From: Himantopus leucocephalus
Lineage: Eukaryota > Chordata > Aves > Charadriiformes > Recurvirostridae
Length of the DNA stretch: 64,000 nt
Assembly: GCA_003993805.1 (NCBI GenBank)
Contig: RSEF01000002.1
Span: 98,734,047-98,798,046 of the forward strand
Direction: 5' to 3'
Shown here: positions 1 through 12,673 of the stretch, in pieces
Position numbering within the stretch: position 1 is the stretch's first letter
Layout of the letters: every line of letters starts with the position of its first letter
Notes under the pieces: model-generated
What the model saw: the letters and a program-made list of their open reading frames with translations, nothing else
Database searches by the model: none
Told to the model about the DNA's origin: nothing
Program-made: the position numbers and the translations under genes

Positions 1-83
1 TAGGTTGATGGTTGGACTTGATGATCTTAAAGGTCTCTTCCAATCTAGACAACTTGATGATTCTATGATTCTAAAGCAAGTTT
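1..83 (+). mobile_element. CR1 LINE, 3' tail (cut by window edge)
   Basis: The first bases carry the terminal block of an avian CR1 non-LTR retrotransposon: GGTTGGACTTGATGATC, then an AGGTCTCTTCCAATCT-like stretch, then GATTCTATGATTCT. CR1 elements end in a short repeated motif rather than poly(A), so the ATTCTATG repeat marks the 3' end and gives plus orientation. Only the tail is visible; the body lies upstream of the window. No coding potential remains in the visible part. Family assignment is by recognition of the tail; the subfamily is not determined. Confidence 0.85.
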
Positions 84-2954
84 GACTGATTTCAGTTGAT
101 AGTGATAGTTGTTCAAATATAAGTCAGCTGATCTCATGCTGAAGCAGAGGAGAAGTTTTCACATCATCCTCTCTACTTTGGTAAATCAGGATATGTATGT
201 ATGTGTGCAGGTTGGTGCACGAATGCAGGAGCAGGGACAGACAGAGGAGAAGGACAACAGTGTTGCTGGGTGCCACAGATCTTTCTGCAGCAGTAATTCA
301 ACTGCTATGCATTGAGGGTGAACAACAATACAGTAGTCAAAAGGAGATGCTCTTTTCCACATCCCGTATCTTAGCCTCAAGAATATGACAGTTTACCAGG
401 AGGCTTCTACATACTAACTCACAAGCAAACAAAATAAACCCCACACCACCGGTATCTCCAGCAAATGAAGCTGGAACACACATCAACTTGATGAGCCAAG
501 AAGCATGTGGTGATAAATAATGTCTCAGGTGCCAATTTATGAGACCATGGAACAGCCCCTTCTTCAGGCACAGTGGAGACTGTATTCCCTAGCAACAGTA
601 AAACAAACAGGGATAGATTCTCCCACTGCCTTCTACTTACACTGCTAGATGAAAACTGATGGGAGACTGAGTGAATACCAGCTTCCAGTGTGCTCACGAT
701 GTAGTTTCAGCTACAATATGAGTTAGAAGATAGGAAACGCACACCCACACCAAAGAAGAAGAGAGACAGGCAAAGATATGTATTAATCATAAAATGCACA
801 ATATTAACATGTATTTGGGTGGCGTATGGTGTGTTAGCATGCAAACATGTGCCTGAGTTGGGGAAAAAAACCCTGTCGTATGCATCCCCAAACCAAAAAA
901 AGCTTATTCACTTCTTTAAGCTCAGCTTACCAGAGTTTTTCAACAGATATCAGTTAGAAGCAGATATGACAAAACAACTACACCTCCAGATTTCAGAACT
1001 CCTCAGCTTTAAATTCTCAATGATAACAAAACTCTACTGAGGGAAGGAAAACAGAAAATTCGTCCGCTGCTTTCTTCATCGTGTTGTAATTACTTCTGTG
1101 AATTTACTTTATTCATAAACTATGAACAGTGTGTGTTCAACCATAAACATTAGAAACAAATAATAAAATAATTAATTGAGATCACAATAGAAAACAAATT
1201 TAGAAAAATTAGACTATAAGAGTTTTTTTGCAGCGTTACTCAGAGAAATTATTTCTCAAGTTTGGATTTTAACATTCAAACTAACATACAAAAAGCTTTT
1301 CAGTACTTAAGACTTGGTACATAGACTATTGGTAATCAGCTTCTGAGTTCTGTGTACTTCTGCTCTATACCACAACACATGGAAAACAGAGATTAGCTCA
1401 CAGCTAACAAAGTACTAGTTCTTCTTTTGACTAGCTCCTCACAATTTAAGAGAGACTCTTTAGAGTCTTGTTTTGGTGGCTTTTCAACTTGTTTGTGCAT
1501 TAACTCCATCAGGTGTATTATAAGCAACTTTATACGAGTCACCCCCATATTCCTCACTGAGTACAAATAATTTGTCTTCTAATGCAATTCTTGGTTTATC
1601 ACTGTCAGTGAATTTGCACACACACCCTGAAATGTCATTTAACAGTCTAGTTTGTCCTTTTCAAAAAACATGTAGAAGCATTGGTTCCTGTACTTTCTCA
1701 TCTTCAGTAAATAATGGATAAATTCTTAATTACAAATTCTTAGGGTCCAGCAAATAGGATTCTGTGATTCTAAAGGCCATTTAATCAAAAGCGTGTAAAA
1801 CAATATGACTATCTTATGAAAGACCTGTGTAAATTAATCTGATCTGAATTATTAGTTCAGCATAGAGACAATCATTTTCTTCCCAAGAAAACAGATTTTT
1901 ATAAGATATCCATGTTAAAAGTGACACACAGATTGTGCCGGATTCCGCGAAAGAATGCAAACAGCACTGCTTTCACAGAAGTGATATTGGCACAGCTATA
2001 ATCTGTTATAAATAATTTAATTGCCTGCCATTTGCAAAAAAAGCTCCATTTTAAAACCTCACAGAGTTTCTGTAGGCACTCCTATTAACATTACTCACTC
2101 TGGGAATTCAAACTTTAAGAAAATATTTATGATCGAGTAATGCCTTCAAAAAGATATATCTTCTGCTTAATGAAAAACATTTCTTTTGTGTGGGATGATT
2201 TTGTTTCCTTTTAAAACAAACCACAAAAACAGCCATCAAGAACCTGAGTAGAAGATACCTTTTTCCATCTGAACATCTAGATAGAGTAATGCTTCTAATT
2301 TAACTCAAATAATTTCAGGGCACCTTTAGCAGAAAAGCAGAAGCATACCTTGTCCAGACCATCTTTGGCCTGGCAGCTAAAAAACTCTTCTGAGTGGCAG
2401 GACTGAATTACCTCAAGCTGAGAGGAGACACAAACATGAGGCTCTAAATACCAGCTAATGCTCTAAACACAAAGGTCAAAGACAGCTAACCCCCCTTTTA
2501 TGCTGAGTCCAACCCCTGCCAGCAAGTGCCTGTCAGACTAACCCTTTTTAGACTCAAATCTAAATGCAGTTACTTTTTGGTGCCATTGATCCCCAAAGAA
2601 AGAGTATGGTGATGTACAAACACAACCCCCCCTTTTGAGGTCATTGATTAATGCTGTAAAAAGCTAGTAAAGCAGAGAATATCAGCTTAGAATTCAGTAA
2701 GCTACAGTAATGATTCAGGAACCGCTCAGAAAGTACAAAAAGGCAAAAGCTGAAGGAGCTGAAGGGAACATCAAGGCAACCCCACAAACTGTGGAGCCAA
2801 GTGGAAGAGGACAGATGCCAAGAATTCACCTTGCCAGGTCTCCAAAAGACATAGCTTTCTCCTTCAGGGAAGTTGTTGGCAGAGCAAACCGAAATGCTTT
2901 GCTCATAACTCATTTACCTAAGCTCACCCCAGACAAATTGCTATGTTCATACAC
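84..2954. other. AT-rich unique sequence, no gene seen
   Basis: I find no recognisable gene, RNA or well-preserved repeat here. Open frames are short and on both strands, with no family resemblance. A GATTCTGTGATTCT string at 1760-1773 resembles a CR1 tail, but the preceding 3'UTR block is not recognisable, so it is not called. A 92-codon open frame beginning at 2710 runs directly into the CR1 fragment that follows and is not considered a gene. Confidence 0.5.
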
Positions 2955-3775
2955 TGGAGGGCTGGGCTGCCCTTCAGTTAGGCCTTGACAAGCCAAAGGT
3001 ATGGGTTGACAGCACCCTCATGAATTTCATCAACGCAAATCCAAAGTCTTGCTTGTAGGAGAAAACAGTCCCATGCACCAGTTCAGGCTGGGGACTGACA
3101 AGCTAAGTAGTGCTCTTTGGGAAAGGAAAGTGGGAGTCTGGTGAACAAGGAGCTGAACATGAGACAGCAGTGTGCCAACGCAGCAATGAGTGCTAACTGC
3201 AGACTGGTCTGCATCAGCAAAAGCGTAGCAAGTGGTTCGATGGGAGTGAACCATTCCCTTCTAGTCATCATTGTTAAAGCCGCATTTCAAGTTGCACGCT
3301 CATTTTTGAGCCTTCAGATACAAAAGAAATCCTGATAAACAGGAGAGAATCCAAGGAAGGCCATTGGGATGGTGGGAGAGAACATGATGTGTGAGGAACG
3401 GCTCAGGAAGCTTGGCTCCTTCAGTCTCAGGAAGAGAAAGCTACCAGGGCCTAATTGCAGTCTTCTAGTCCTTAACAGGGGGAATACAGATGGAGCCAGA
3501 CTCTTCTCATAGGTGCCCAATGAAGGAAGTCACAGTCTCCAGTTGCAGCAAGACAAATTCTGATTAAATTTAAGAGGAGAAAGGGCAAAACAGTGATCAA
3601 GCACTGGAACAGGTTAGCTAGAGAGCCTGGGAAATCTCCATCCTTGGAAATTTTCAAACACTGAACAGGACAAGGTCCTGAGCAATCTGATATATCTTCA
3701 GGATCGGCCCTACTTTGAGCAGGATGTTGGACCAGATGACCCCCCAGAGGTCCTTTTCAATCAGAATTAATTTAT
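2955..3775 (+). mobile_element. CR1 LINE, 5'-truncated 3' third, plus orientation
   Basis: The 3' third of a CR1 element runs from the reverse-transcriptase C-terminal region through the 3'UTR. Landmarks in order: a GACAAGCC-AAAGGTATGGG block near 2988, CCCATGCACCAGTTCAGGCTGGG near 3071-3093, GAGCTGAACATGAGACAGCAGTGTG near 3150-3174, CACTGGAACAGGTTAGC near 3602 and GATGTTGGACCAGATGACC near 3723. These match the order of the avian CR1 3' end. The terminal ATTCTATG repeat is lost or degraded; the fragment fades near 3775. Truncation at the 5' side is typical of CR1 insertion. Divergence is high, so this is an old, inactive copy. Confidence 0.88.
2985..3335 (+). pseudogene. CR1 ORF2 reverse-transcriptase C-terminal remnant
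   Basis: Translated in the frame open at 3117-3335, residues such as LVNKELNMRQQCANAA and CISKSVASG follow the order found downstream of the catalytic core in CR1 ORF2 (the region after FADD, around the LGVLVD-KL and ANGILGCI-SVASR blocks). The frame carries substitutions and ends before the normal ORF2 C-terminus. The catalytic box itself is absent because the insertion is 5'-truncated. It is a dead coding remnant within the larger CR1 fragment and has no expected product. Confidence 0.75.
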
Positions 3776-3960
3776 GATATTTCAATAGCAAGTAGCCACA
3801 AGAGCTGAAGCAAAGCAAGAAAGGCAAAAATCAACCTCAAAACACCACGTTCAGTCACAGCAGCCTCCATTGCAACACTAATCCTAGCTAACCCGGCAGC
3901 AGTTCCAGCATTGGTGCAACAAGGTCTGCAAAATTTTGAGCAGCACCCATGAGCTCTGAA

Positions 3961-3983
3961 NAAAAAAAAAAAAAAAAAAAAAA
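3961..3983 (+). repeat. Poly(A) run with a single N
   Basis: One N at 3961 is followed by 22 consecutive A. It follows the CR1 fragment by about 185 bases. CR1 does not end in poly(A), so the run is not that element's tail. The N at its edge suggests an unresolved homopolymer length in the assembly. Confidence 0.9.
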
Positions 3984-6900
3984 TAGGGATCCCAATCATT
4001 TTTGGGATGAAGCTGTGCAGTTGAAGACTGCAAGATTTCTAGGCTAAGGCTTGTATCACACCTTTCCACCACCAAAAGGAATCAATTTGCATTGGGAAAG
4101 CTGAAGATAACTTTGGCTAGCATTTACTTAATACGGCAATAAAAACATATATAAAATGCTTGAGAAAAAAATGGAATCGTTAATTTTCACAGAACAACAG
4201 CATGATCTCTGCCTCTCGTGAAATTTTATTTGAAATCTTGGGTTTTGTTTTGCTTTTTTAAATTACATTTCCATCATGATTCGTTCTCTGCTAGCATAAA
4301 AGCATTATTTACAAATTGCTATGGATAGTTGGACAATTGGTATCATCTGCTGTTTTCTTTGTACTAACATCAGACTGTTTTGCTGCAATTTTTCTAACTA
4401 GATGAATTTCAATTTGTCTAGTTAAGAATTTCTTTTTTTTTTTTAAACATCATTTAGTCAAGCAAGTGATGTCTATGTTTTTTTTTTTTTCATTTTTTAC
4501 ATGTTTATCTCATGTTCAGCCAGCAACCTCCAACAGGTGAGGAAAAATACAACATGACAATATTTAGTCCACAAACCCGGGATGCATCACCTTTTACTGA
4601 GGTCCCAGGATAATTCCTTGCAAGTCAGAGTTTGCAAAAGCTCAGTGAAAGTAATGATAGTAATTTTCCTTGTAATCATTTAAATGAAATATTGAAATAC
4701 TATAATCATTTAAGGTATTTATAACTTAATGTAATTACAGCTTCCCCTAGAAAACACCAGATTGTCTAGGCTATATTCCTGGAAAGAAGGCATCTGCTAA
4801 TCTTGGTAAATAGACCGGAAAAGTGGGATCCAATTTAGATTAAACATTCTTAATATCCATTCATTGTTCTTCTCAGGACTATTCCTTGAATTGGGATCAG
4901 CCCCAGAAGTTGCCAACATACGATACACCCTGTGGAAAACCCCAGCTCCCCATCACATCACTGCCCAGCTGTAGGGCACACAGCCTTTCACACTGGAGTC
5001 ACTACTGGTCCGGAGACATACAGAAGACCGCAGCTACAAGAGAACAACACTTAAATGAAATTAATGTCTTTCAGCATCAGGATCTTGTCTTTCAGGCAAG
5101 TACTATACTCTACAGATCTAGGAGGTGGAAAAATAGTGTTGGGAAGATTTAGTTGGGGTAGCAAAATTGGTGGGAACAGAGAGATGGTAAAATTAGAAAA
5201 GGTGTGGGGACCTGAAACAATCCTGGCAGACAAAAATGGCACTGAGTGAATCTGCGCTAAAATAGTCTTCATCTAAATCGCAATTGGGAGCCCTTGTCCT
5301 TTAAGGTCAGATCTCATTTGAATTACTTCCTTCAGGTAATCAAATAAAAAATTCTTTTGATTTCCTACCATCTGGTTAAAATATGCAGGGAAATAGCAGA
5401 TGATAGTTGTGTGTGCAAGAGTTTACTATCGTGCAGAGTTCCCATCTCTTCCCCACGTACCCCATAACCCTAGCACCATTTCTGTGCCAAGACATCCCAA
5501 TTATTTTTACTCCAATCCTTCTCCTTCACACTCTGTTGAAAATCTTTCCCCATTCATGCTTTCTGCATTCTCTTACCCCAGGGCTCGGCTTACTTACAGA
5601 GCTCAATTAAAAATAAGCACAGTCATAATCGTTTCTGCTAAAGAGTGACAGAAATAAGTGTCTGCCTATACAGCTTCTATATACTTCCCTGTGTATCCTA
5701 CAATCTCCCTTGTATCCCAGCTCCACTAATACTTGATCCTGAGCTCTGACCTGTCTCTAACCCAACACTCCTGCTACCTTACCGATATTTCTGCCCTGCA
5801 TTCCCACCGACTCCTGGCATCCCTCTTCAAAGAGTACAACCTGAGACGTCTAAATAAGTAGAAGAGGCTGGGCATGCTACTGCAGCAGCTGTACATACAG
5901 CAAACATCCTCTGAGAAACCACTTCTGTGAGAATCCTGAGGACTTTTGAGAACTGATTAAATACTTTTATAAGTTAGCCTAGCCACACTGCTAATTTGGG
6001 TTTCTAACAGACATCCAAATTTTTTTTACTGAGCATTCAGTATCATTTTCACTTGGGAGAACATCATGTATGTTGCCTCATTATTGTATGCTCTGTTATT
6101 CAGTGTAGTTTACACAAGGCTTTTTCAGATCTAGCATTCTCAAATGTTGGCATTCAAATAGAAAGGAAATGGTCCAACACACTGCAGTATCAGTATGGAA
6201 AATTTGAGAAGTAAGGACATTTGCATTTGGAATTTTTTTTAGTATAAGGAGATGAAAACAGGACATCCTATCCCTATGCTTTTTATAGTACTATCAACAT
6301 GACCTTTTCCTTTTCTTTTTTTTGTTTTCTAATAAACATGAATGAGATGTCAGTCCCAAATATTCATGACATTGTTACACTCCAGAGGATGTTATTGATT
6401 TGACTGATAAATTACCCATGGAAGATAATTAGGAGCTTTAAAAGAAGTATCTCACGCTAGATGCCTCCTCTTGCTTCTTCCTCATCTTTGCCCTAGCCCA
6501 ATGACCATGAAAAGGGGGATACCAGCCCTGCATCAGCAGGTTAGTACAGAGCCACTTAATACAAGGACCTTTAGGACTGCCACCAGACAATCACCTCAGC
6601 AGAGAACAGCAGCTGTACCAGCTTCTGTACAATTCTTCCCCATCCCTCATAGTGTTCAGCAAACATGACAAGACGAGAGAGAGCGAAAGCGAGAATAAAC
6701 TGGCACTTTCTTGGATGTCAGGAATAACCAGCTTCCTATCACCCACCTTGTGCAGGTAGCACGAGTTAAAAACTTTAGGTCTTTAAAAAATTTAATTAAA
6801 GGACACGTAAATAGTACAGGCAGTCAGCAGATGGGTAGCAGAAGAGTGCAGTAAGCCCAGCATTAAAAATCAACCTAATAAATTGTTGGGTATGAATTCC

Positions 6901-8475
6901 TTTGCCTGAATTATTCTCTCATCAGGCCATGCATTTTATTTCTATATAGACTCTGAAACGGCTAAAATCCAGCCCTTGTTTGTTAATATGGTGGATTCAA
7001 GTTCCACAAAGTTACATATAGGATCCTAATTCATTGCTAGACCAAATATTGTCATCAGCGAACACTAGAATAAACCAGAATAGAAGATTAATTTCTACAA
7101 CTCCTAACATTTTTAGTTACTGGTAGTGATTAAGCACTGGCAAAGTTAATCCCTGTTCACACACACAAGAAAATAGTTTACTTCTGCTACCAGTTATTAT
7201 TGGTTCAGGAGGTAAATATTTGTACTGTGCATTTTAAGTTTCTCCTTGTCAGAAGCCTGCACTCTGAATTGCTCAAGGTAAGAAAAAATCCATTTCAACC
7301 TATTGCACAACATTGTTTATGAACAGTCAACAAACACTTGGAAGATTAGATGCACCCAGTCCATTAAATCTACTGCTACTATTCAAAGCCTATGCTAAAA
7401 TCCTTTCTGGTACAAGAAGAGGGGAAATGCAAGGGGAAATTTACACAAAAACTGATGCTTGAAGTCTAAGTGATGAACAGAGACTGAGAAGGGTGAACTA
7501 CTGTCACTCATCATTCCATTTAGCTGTCATTAAGAAAGGCGCTGTGAGGGCAGGTCGAGCAGCCTAAGGAATCTGATAGATTCCAAAGACTGAATCTGTC
7601 AGAGCTACCACCCCACCACCTCTGTCTGTGCTGGAGGTCCAGAAGGAGGGTGCTGGTGCTGGGACAGCCTGACCTGGCTGGGCAAGAACCAGACAGCACC
7701 GTCACGGGAAACGGACAGTAATGCCACCTTCTCTGCCTTTGGTTAGACCATGAACACCCGGGAAGATGCATCTATGTTCCTTCTCTCCCAGGTTCGTTTC
7801 CTCCTGCCACTTCAGTGTCTGTGTCCAGCAATATTCTCCTTACAAGCACAAGACCTTTAATAAAACCACCGTGAGCCTGTCCTCACAAAGGCAAACTAGA
7901 AGCAGTTTGTCAGGTCACTAAGATCTCCTCTGAGGACAGTCTAATGCCCATACTCAGACATGGGGAGAAATATTCTTTTTTAGCGTGAAAGTCATCTCAT
8001 ATGATGGTATAGCCTTTGCTGCTGTTTTTTGAGCCCTTATTTAGAAGTCCTGGCACTTACTGAAAAATATGAAGTCACAGTGAGCAGAAAAAGCCTAAAA
8101 GCTGAGTTGTTACAACAATCCACACGTGCTTCCCCCACCCATGCCCTTAACACAGCTGAAGGTGCGGCTTATCCCAGTGACTGAAGCTGAACTAACACCT
8201 TGCTGCTGTCAAGAGCAAGAGGACCTGACCTTCTTCTCCTGCCACCCTCTCAGCAAATGTGGTTTTGACAGTCATCCGATCCCACGGTGCACAGACTGAA
8301 ACTATAAAAGAGCAGAAAAGTAGACAGGTGATTATTTTTTTTTTTCCCTACCTGATCAGCAGGTTAAATCAGCTTATCCTGAAATCAGGGGCAAGCAGGT
8401 GGGGGGAGGTTGATGCAGGGAAGGCACAAGAAGTCTCCCTTTCTACAGCAGCAAACCCATAGCTGGGCTGGCTGT
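3984..8475. other. AT-rich unique sequence, no gene seen
   Basis: I see no supportable gene. T-runs occur near 4431-4444 and 4480-4491. The plus strand of about 5440-5830 is pyrimidine-rich, with clustered CCC and TCC strings, but has no open frame beyond 82 codons. Around 7540-7790 the composition becomes more GC-rich, and an 83-codon minus-strand frame (7520-7771) is open there without any family resemblance. No CR1 or SINE landmarks were recognised. Confidence 0.45.
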
Positions 8476-8640
8476 ACGGCGAGCATGCTTTTGAGGATCA
8501 TCGCCAAGCTGCCTCTCCAGCGCGTTTTATATACGGAGGGCATGTCTTCGCATCTACCAAGGCCGTACTCACACCTCTTCTCTTGTTTGTTTGCCGATTT
8601 TCCGTTCTTTCTGCCCTAGTTTTTCGGTTTGAGCGCTCAC
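8476..8640. other. Small CpG cluster
   Basis: By hand count about 12 CpG dinucleotides fall in these 165 bases (for example ACGGCGAG at 8476, GCGCG near 8520, TTTTTCGG and GAGCGC near 8620-8637), against only sporadic CpG in the flanks. More CpGs continue to about 8860 (CCCGACCCGTGACTGCGC near 8839). This is shorter than a classical CpG island. It could be an undermethylated regulatory patch, a small promoter, or residue of a CpG-rich repeat that I do not recognise. No gene start is visible beside it. Confidence 0.4.
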
Positions 8641-11600
8641 ACACATGCATAGCCTTTCAACATATGCCTTCAGCTTACAATTCTAATTAAAAAAAAAATC
8701 TCTTTTCAAAGTACAATAATCTGGCTTTAACAGGCATCCAGCTAACTTCCTACCACGTTTAGGTATCACTGTGAAGAGGGATATTCAATTCCACTTACAT
8801 TTAGCTTGACTAAAAGATGATTAAACACATAACTTTAACCCGACCCGTGACTGCGCACACATCAAATGGGCAGTGGGTGGGAGCCATTAACGCTACCAAC
8901 AGTAACAGGGATTTCTTTTCCTGGCAGCGTTTCTGAAAGTCTTGTCCTGTGGCCTAATTTTTAAGTTGGGATTTTAAATAGTTCCTTGTAAAAGCAGTTT
9001 CATGAAGAATTCTTTTGATATTACACATACTCGCTTGATCCTCCCTTTCCTTACAGGAGTTATTTGGTAGAGTAATTTCACTATCTTCAGAGGACTTGGT
9101 TCTAACTACATTAATTTAACTAAGTTCAAAAGTAGGCCATGGAAACAAAATGAAGTCTGGGCAAAGTGCAAAAACTCTTCAATACTCTCATTTAATTTGA
9201 CATATAAAATAAATATGGATTTTATTCAGGGGTGTATTGTCATCTTCAAAAGATTTCTAATCCTAGAAGTCATTTTATTGAGTCTTTGGTTGGTGATTTT
9301 TAAGCAATAATTTATTTCAATTAAATGACAGCATCTTTTAATCTCAAGGAAGTGACTTGGCAGACAAGCAATTCTGTCTTTGGAGCTTTCATACATTTAT
9401 TCATCTGCCTAAATTTCCGAAGACTTTGGAGTTCAGTTGAAGTTTCATCCTGAATTAATGACTTGGAGAAAGCAGTCTGCTTCATTACAAGACAGAAGAA
9501 ACAAAACAAGGTGAATGTCAGGGGCAGCAAGGGTAATGTGATAATTTCTGACCTGAAAAAAGCAGATGCGAACCCCCTGTAATCATTGGCCAGTGCACCT
9601 CCGTGCGCTAGAGTTAAAATTAGCCCACAAAAGCTATGATTTTTATGTCAATAAAACCATAGCTTTCCCCAAAAATGGTACATATATCATACAAAGCTGT
9701 TAGAAGTCTTCCAGGCAAGCAAAGGTGTTAAACACTGCTGACACAGTTAAGAAGTACCTCTGTGCCTAGGAGATAGTGTTTAATGTCACTTAGTTGTAAA
9801 ATCAAGCAAAATAATTAAACCCGGTAGTAGGCACCAGACCTTGGCACCCACAGTGATTGGATCATTCCTAACAGGGCTTGAGAACACGCGGAGGTCCATT
9901 CACTTACACCAGGCTGCCATGAATTACTCTGCCCTGCTACAATCCTCCATTTTTGGAGTCTTTTTGCCTGCATATCACTGGAAAAACAACAACAACAACG
10001 CCTGAAGCTTTCTGATAATTTCTGACATTTTTTTCCCCATTATATTTTTCAATTTGGAAAGAGCCCTAATAGCTCCGTTTTCTATAAATGGATGTTTTCA
10101 TTTGGCAGAGGAGCAGCCCTTAGACACCAGGGCACTCTTTTTTTTGTTGTTGTTCTGATGAAAATTGTTCAGCTGGAGTGCATGAGGAACCACTGAAATC
10201 TCCTTACAGAGTTTATCACATTTGCTTTCTTCAGCCAGCAATAAAAATAAGTTATAAGTTAAAAAACTAAGTCAGCCACTTAGAAAGGAGTTTCATATTA
10301 TTACACCACATTGCTGTAATTATAAAAATTCCACGCAAAAATCAAATTCCTGGCCTTATTAAAATACTATATTCGTATGTTATACCTACAGATTATTGAT
10401 CCAAACTAAGTTGTTGCTGTGTTACCTTGCCATCTCCCAAGAACATAGTTAGGAAATACAAATAAATGGATTTCAAAATGTGCAACAGTAATATCCACGA
10501 AATTGTTTAGTGTGCCATAAGATGAAAGCATTTAACGAGGCTTTCTGAGCACATCTCTTGCGCTCAATCCACAAATACACCTTCATACTATTTAGCCTAA
10601 CAGTCCAGATTCTATTCTGATCCACACATCTGTCACAAAAAAGAAAATAAGCCAATCTACCATGAATTCTTCTCCTCTCTGAATCTAGGATTTATCTCCA
10701 AGGTACATGTAAAGCTGAGCACTGTACAGGGCTGAAATCCTGAAAAGTGTCAGGTTCATTACATACAAAATTAGATGAGCAAGAAGTAGGCACTTAAATT
10801 TCTCGATACCTTGATGATTTAGAGATGAGCTATTGTAATCATGGAAAGAACCTGGTACCATATCACTAGGATCCTGAATAAGCAGTGGGAAATGAGTTTA
10901 AAAAATACAGTTTTCCTCTAGATCAAGGTCCAGCCAGTAGACAGTCCTATAAAATTTTACCTTAGAAAAGATGTCATTGTGCTGTGACACAAAGGGGGGG
11001 AAAAAAAAAAGAAAAAAAAAAAACAACAAACCCAAACAAAAACCAATCATCACCTTGAGAAACTGCTACGGAGTCTGAAACCTAGACAGACCTACGGCTT
11101 TTTGTTAGCTGCAAGAAGCCATAGTAAAAGAGGTGCAAAACATCCTGCAAGCAGATACAGTTACAACAGCCATTGGGATTCTCACTTTGGTGCATGTATA
11201 TCAAGCTGAATTAGAAAGTGCAGTACTGCATAATAAATATTCTTACGGCTTTACCAGTCCTAGTAAAATAACTTTGCTTATTTAGACAGCGTGTTTGTAA
11301 AACCCAAGAGCTTTAATCTCTTGAGCAACAGCCCTTTCCAGGTTCAGCTTGTAGCATAGGTCGGAAAGGTAATTCTGCACAACCCCAAACATTATCCCGA
11401 TTCTCTCATGCTCACAGCCCTTAGCTGCACTGGCAGCTGGAATATTTGGAAAACTTACACACTCATTGAGCAATGATAACATTTAAAGGGTGTTTATGAG
11501 CACTGCCATCTGAATAGCACTGAAATAAATTAGGACAAAGTTCAAAATTATTTTCTCAGCAAACTCTGAGATAGACCTTATAATTACCTACAGGTGGTTT

Positions 11601-12547
11601 ATATTTTAAAGGGTAACTTATTTGAAAGAGGGAAAAGTAACAGCTGATGGAGGCTGTGTCCATACTTTTTCCCCTTACTAAGTTTCTATTGCCTGTGGAC
11701 GTGCTTTATTTTGCAGGGAAATACCTCTAAATTGTACAAGAAAACATTCATAGTAAAATGTATATGGTATTGCATGCATTTGATCTAAACCTTTCTGCGT
11801 ATTCCAGCATTGTATCATAAAAATATTAATACTTGGTAATAGGTAGACCTCTTCCTCTTTACAGTATAAAATTGGCCATATTTCAGCTTGTTTGATTTCC
11901 TAGCAGTTACATAGTTTCAGTGGCTATCATATACAATATTTTCTGAATATATAAATACACATAAATAATTGCAAACCTTACAAATGATGAGGTTACATTT
12001 ACTCATTTATCTTGACATTTAGAAATTCTTATGCATTCTAATTACTTTTCCCTCTGTACAACATTTAAATATCTCCAGAGATTTCACTATGATGATTTCC
12101 ATGTATATCAGATCACATTTAACAAATCTCAGTAACACAAAAAATATCACCATCTCTGTGAGTAGCTCTAAATTCACAATTTCAAACTTAACTCAAACTG
12201 TAGAAAAACATGTCTCCTGATTCTTTCCCCAACAACAAATTAAATTTGTTTTTACACTCCTTTAGCCTAATACTAAACAGGGATGACATCTTAATGAATA
12301 ATTTCTTGAAGAGCACTCTGTCTCTCACTTCTGTCACTATGTAAGTCAATTTTACTCCCATAGAGAATCAAGCAATCACTTGTTTCTCATATGCTATTGC
12401 ATAGCACCCATGGGGCAATCATAGAAAAGGCTTATTTGTACATTAGCAGAATATTTGATTATTTCATCTGTCTTTTGATCAGGCATTTCAATTGGGCCAT
12501 TCTTTTTGTTTTTCTTACAGCTTTCCTTGCTCCTTAGTTTCTTTCAG
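8641..12547. other. AT-rich unique sequence, no gene seen
   Basis: No gene or recognised transposon. Short simple repeats are present: an (AAC) run at about 9988-10000 and the purine/A-rich stretch described separately at 10991. The longest open frames are 60-69 codons and resemble nothing known to me. Confidence 0.45.
10991..11043 (+). repeat. G7-A10-A12 low-complexity block with CCCAAAC tail
   Basis: Seven G are followed by A-runs of 10 and 12, separated by one G, then ACAACAAACCCAAACAAA. The same layout, an A-run closed by CCC and then AAAC-type repeats, recurs elsewhere in the window (30825, 38642, 40917, 42489). It is low-complexity DNA and no element is attached to it. Confidence 0.8.
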
Positions 12548-12673
12548 CTGGAGAAAAGCTGCAAATCAAAACCACAGCACTGTTCCATACAAAACCCATG
12601 GGTGGCATATGTTCCAAAACAGAGGTGTTGCTGCTTACACAAAGCACAGAAGCGAAGCATCAGTATAAAATGA

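Noticed and set aside
1755..1775. GATTCTGTGATTCT string resembling a CR1 tail
   Set aside because: The preceding CR1 3'UTR landmarks are not recognisable, so a chance match cannot be excluded.
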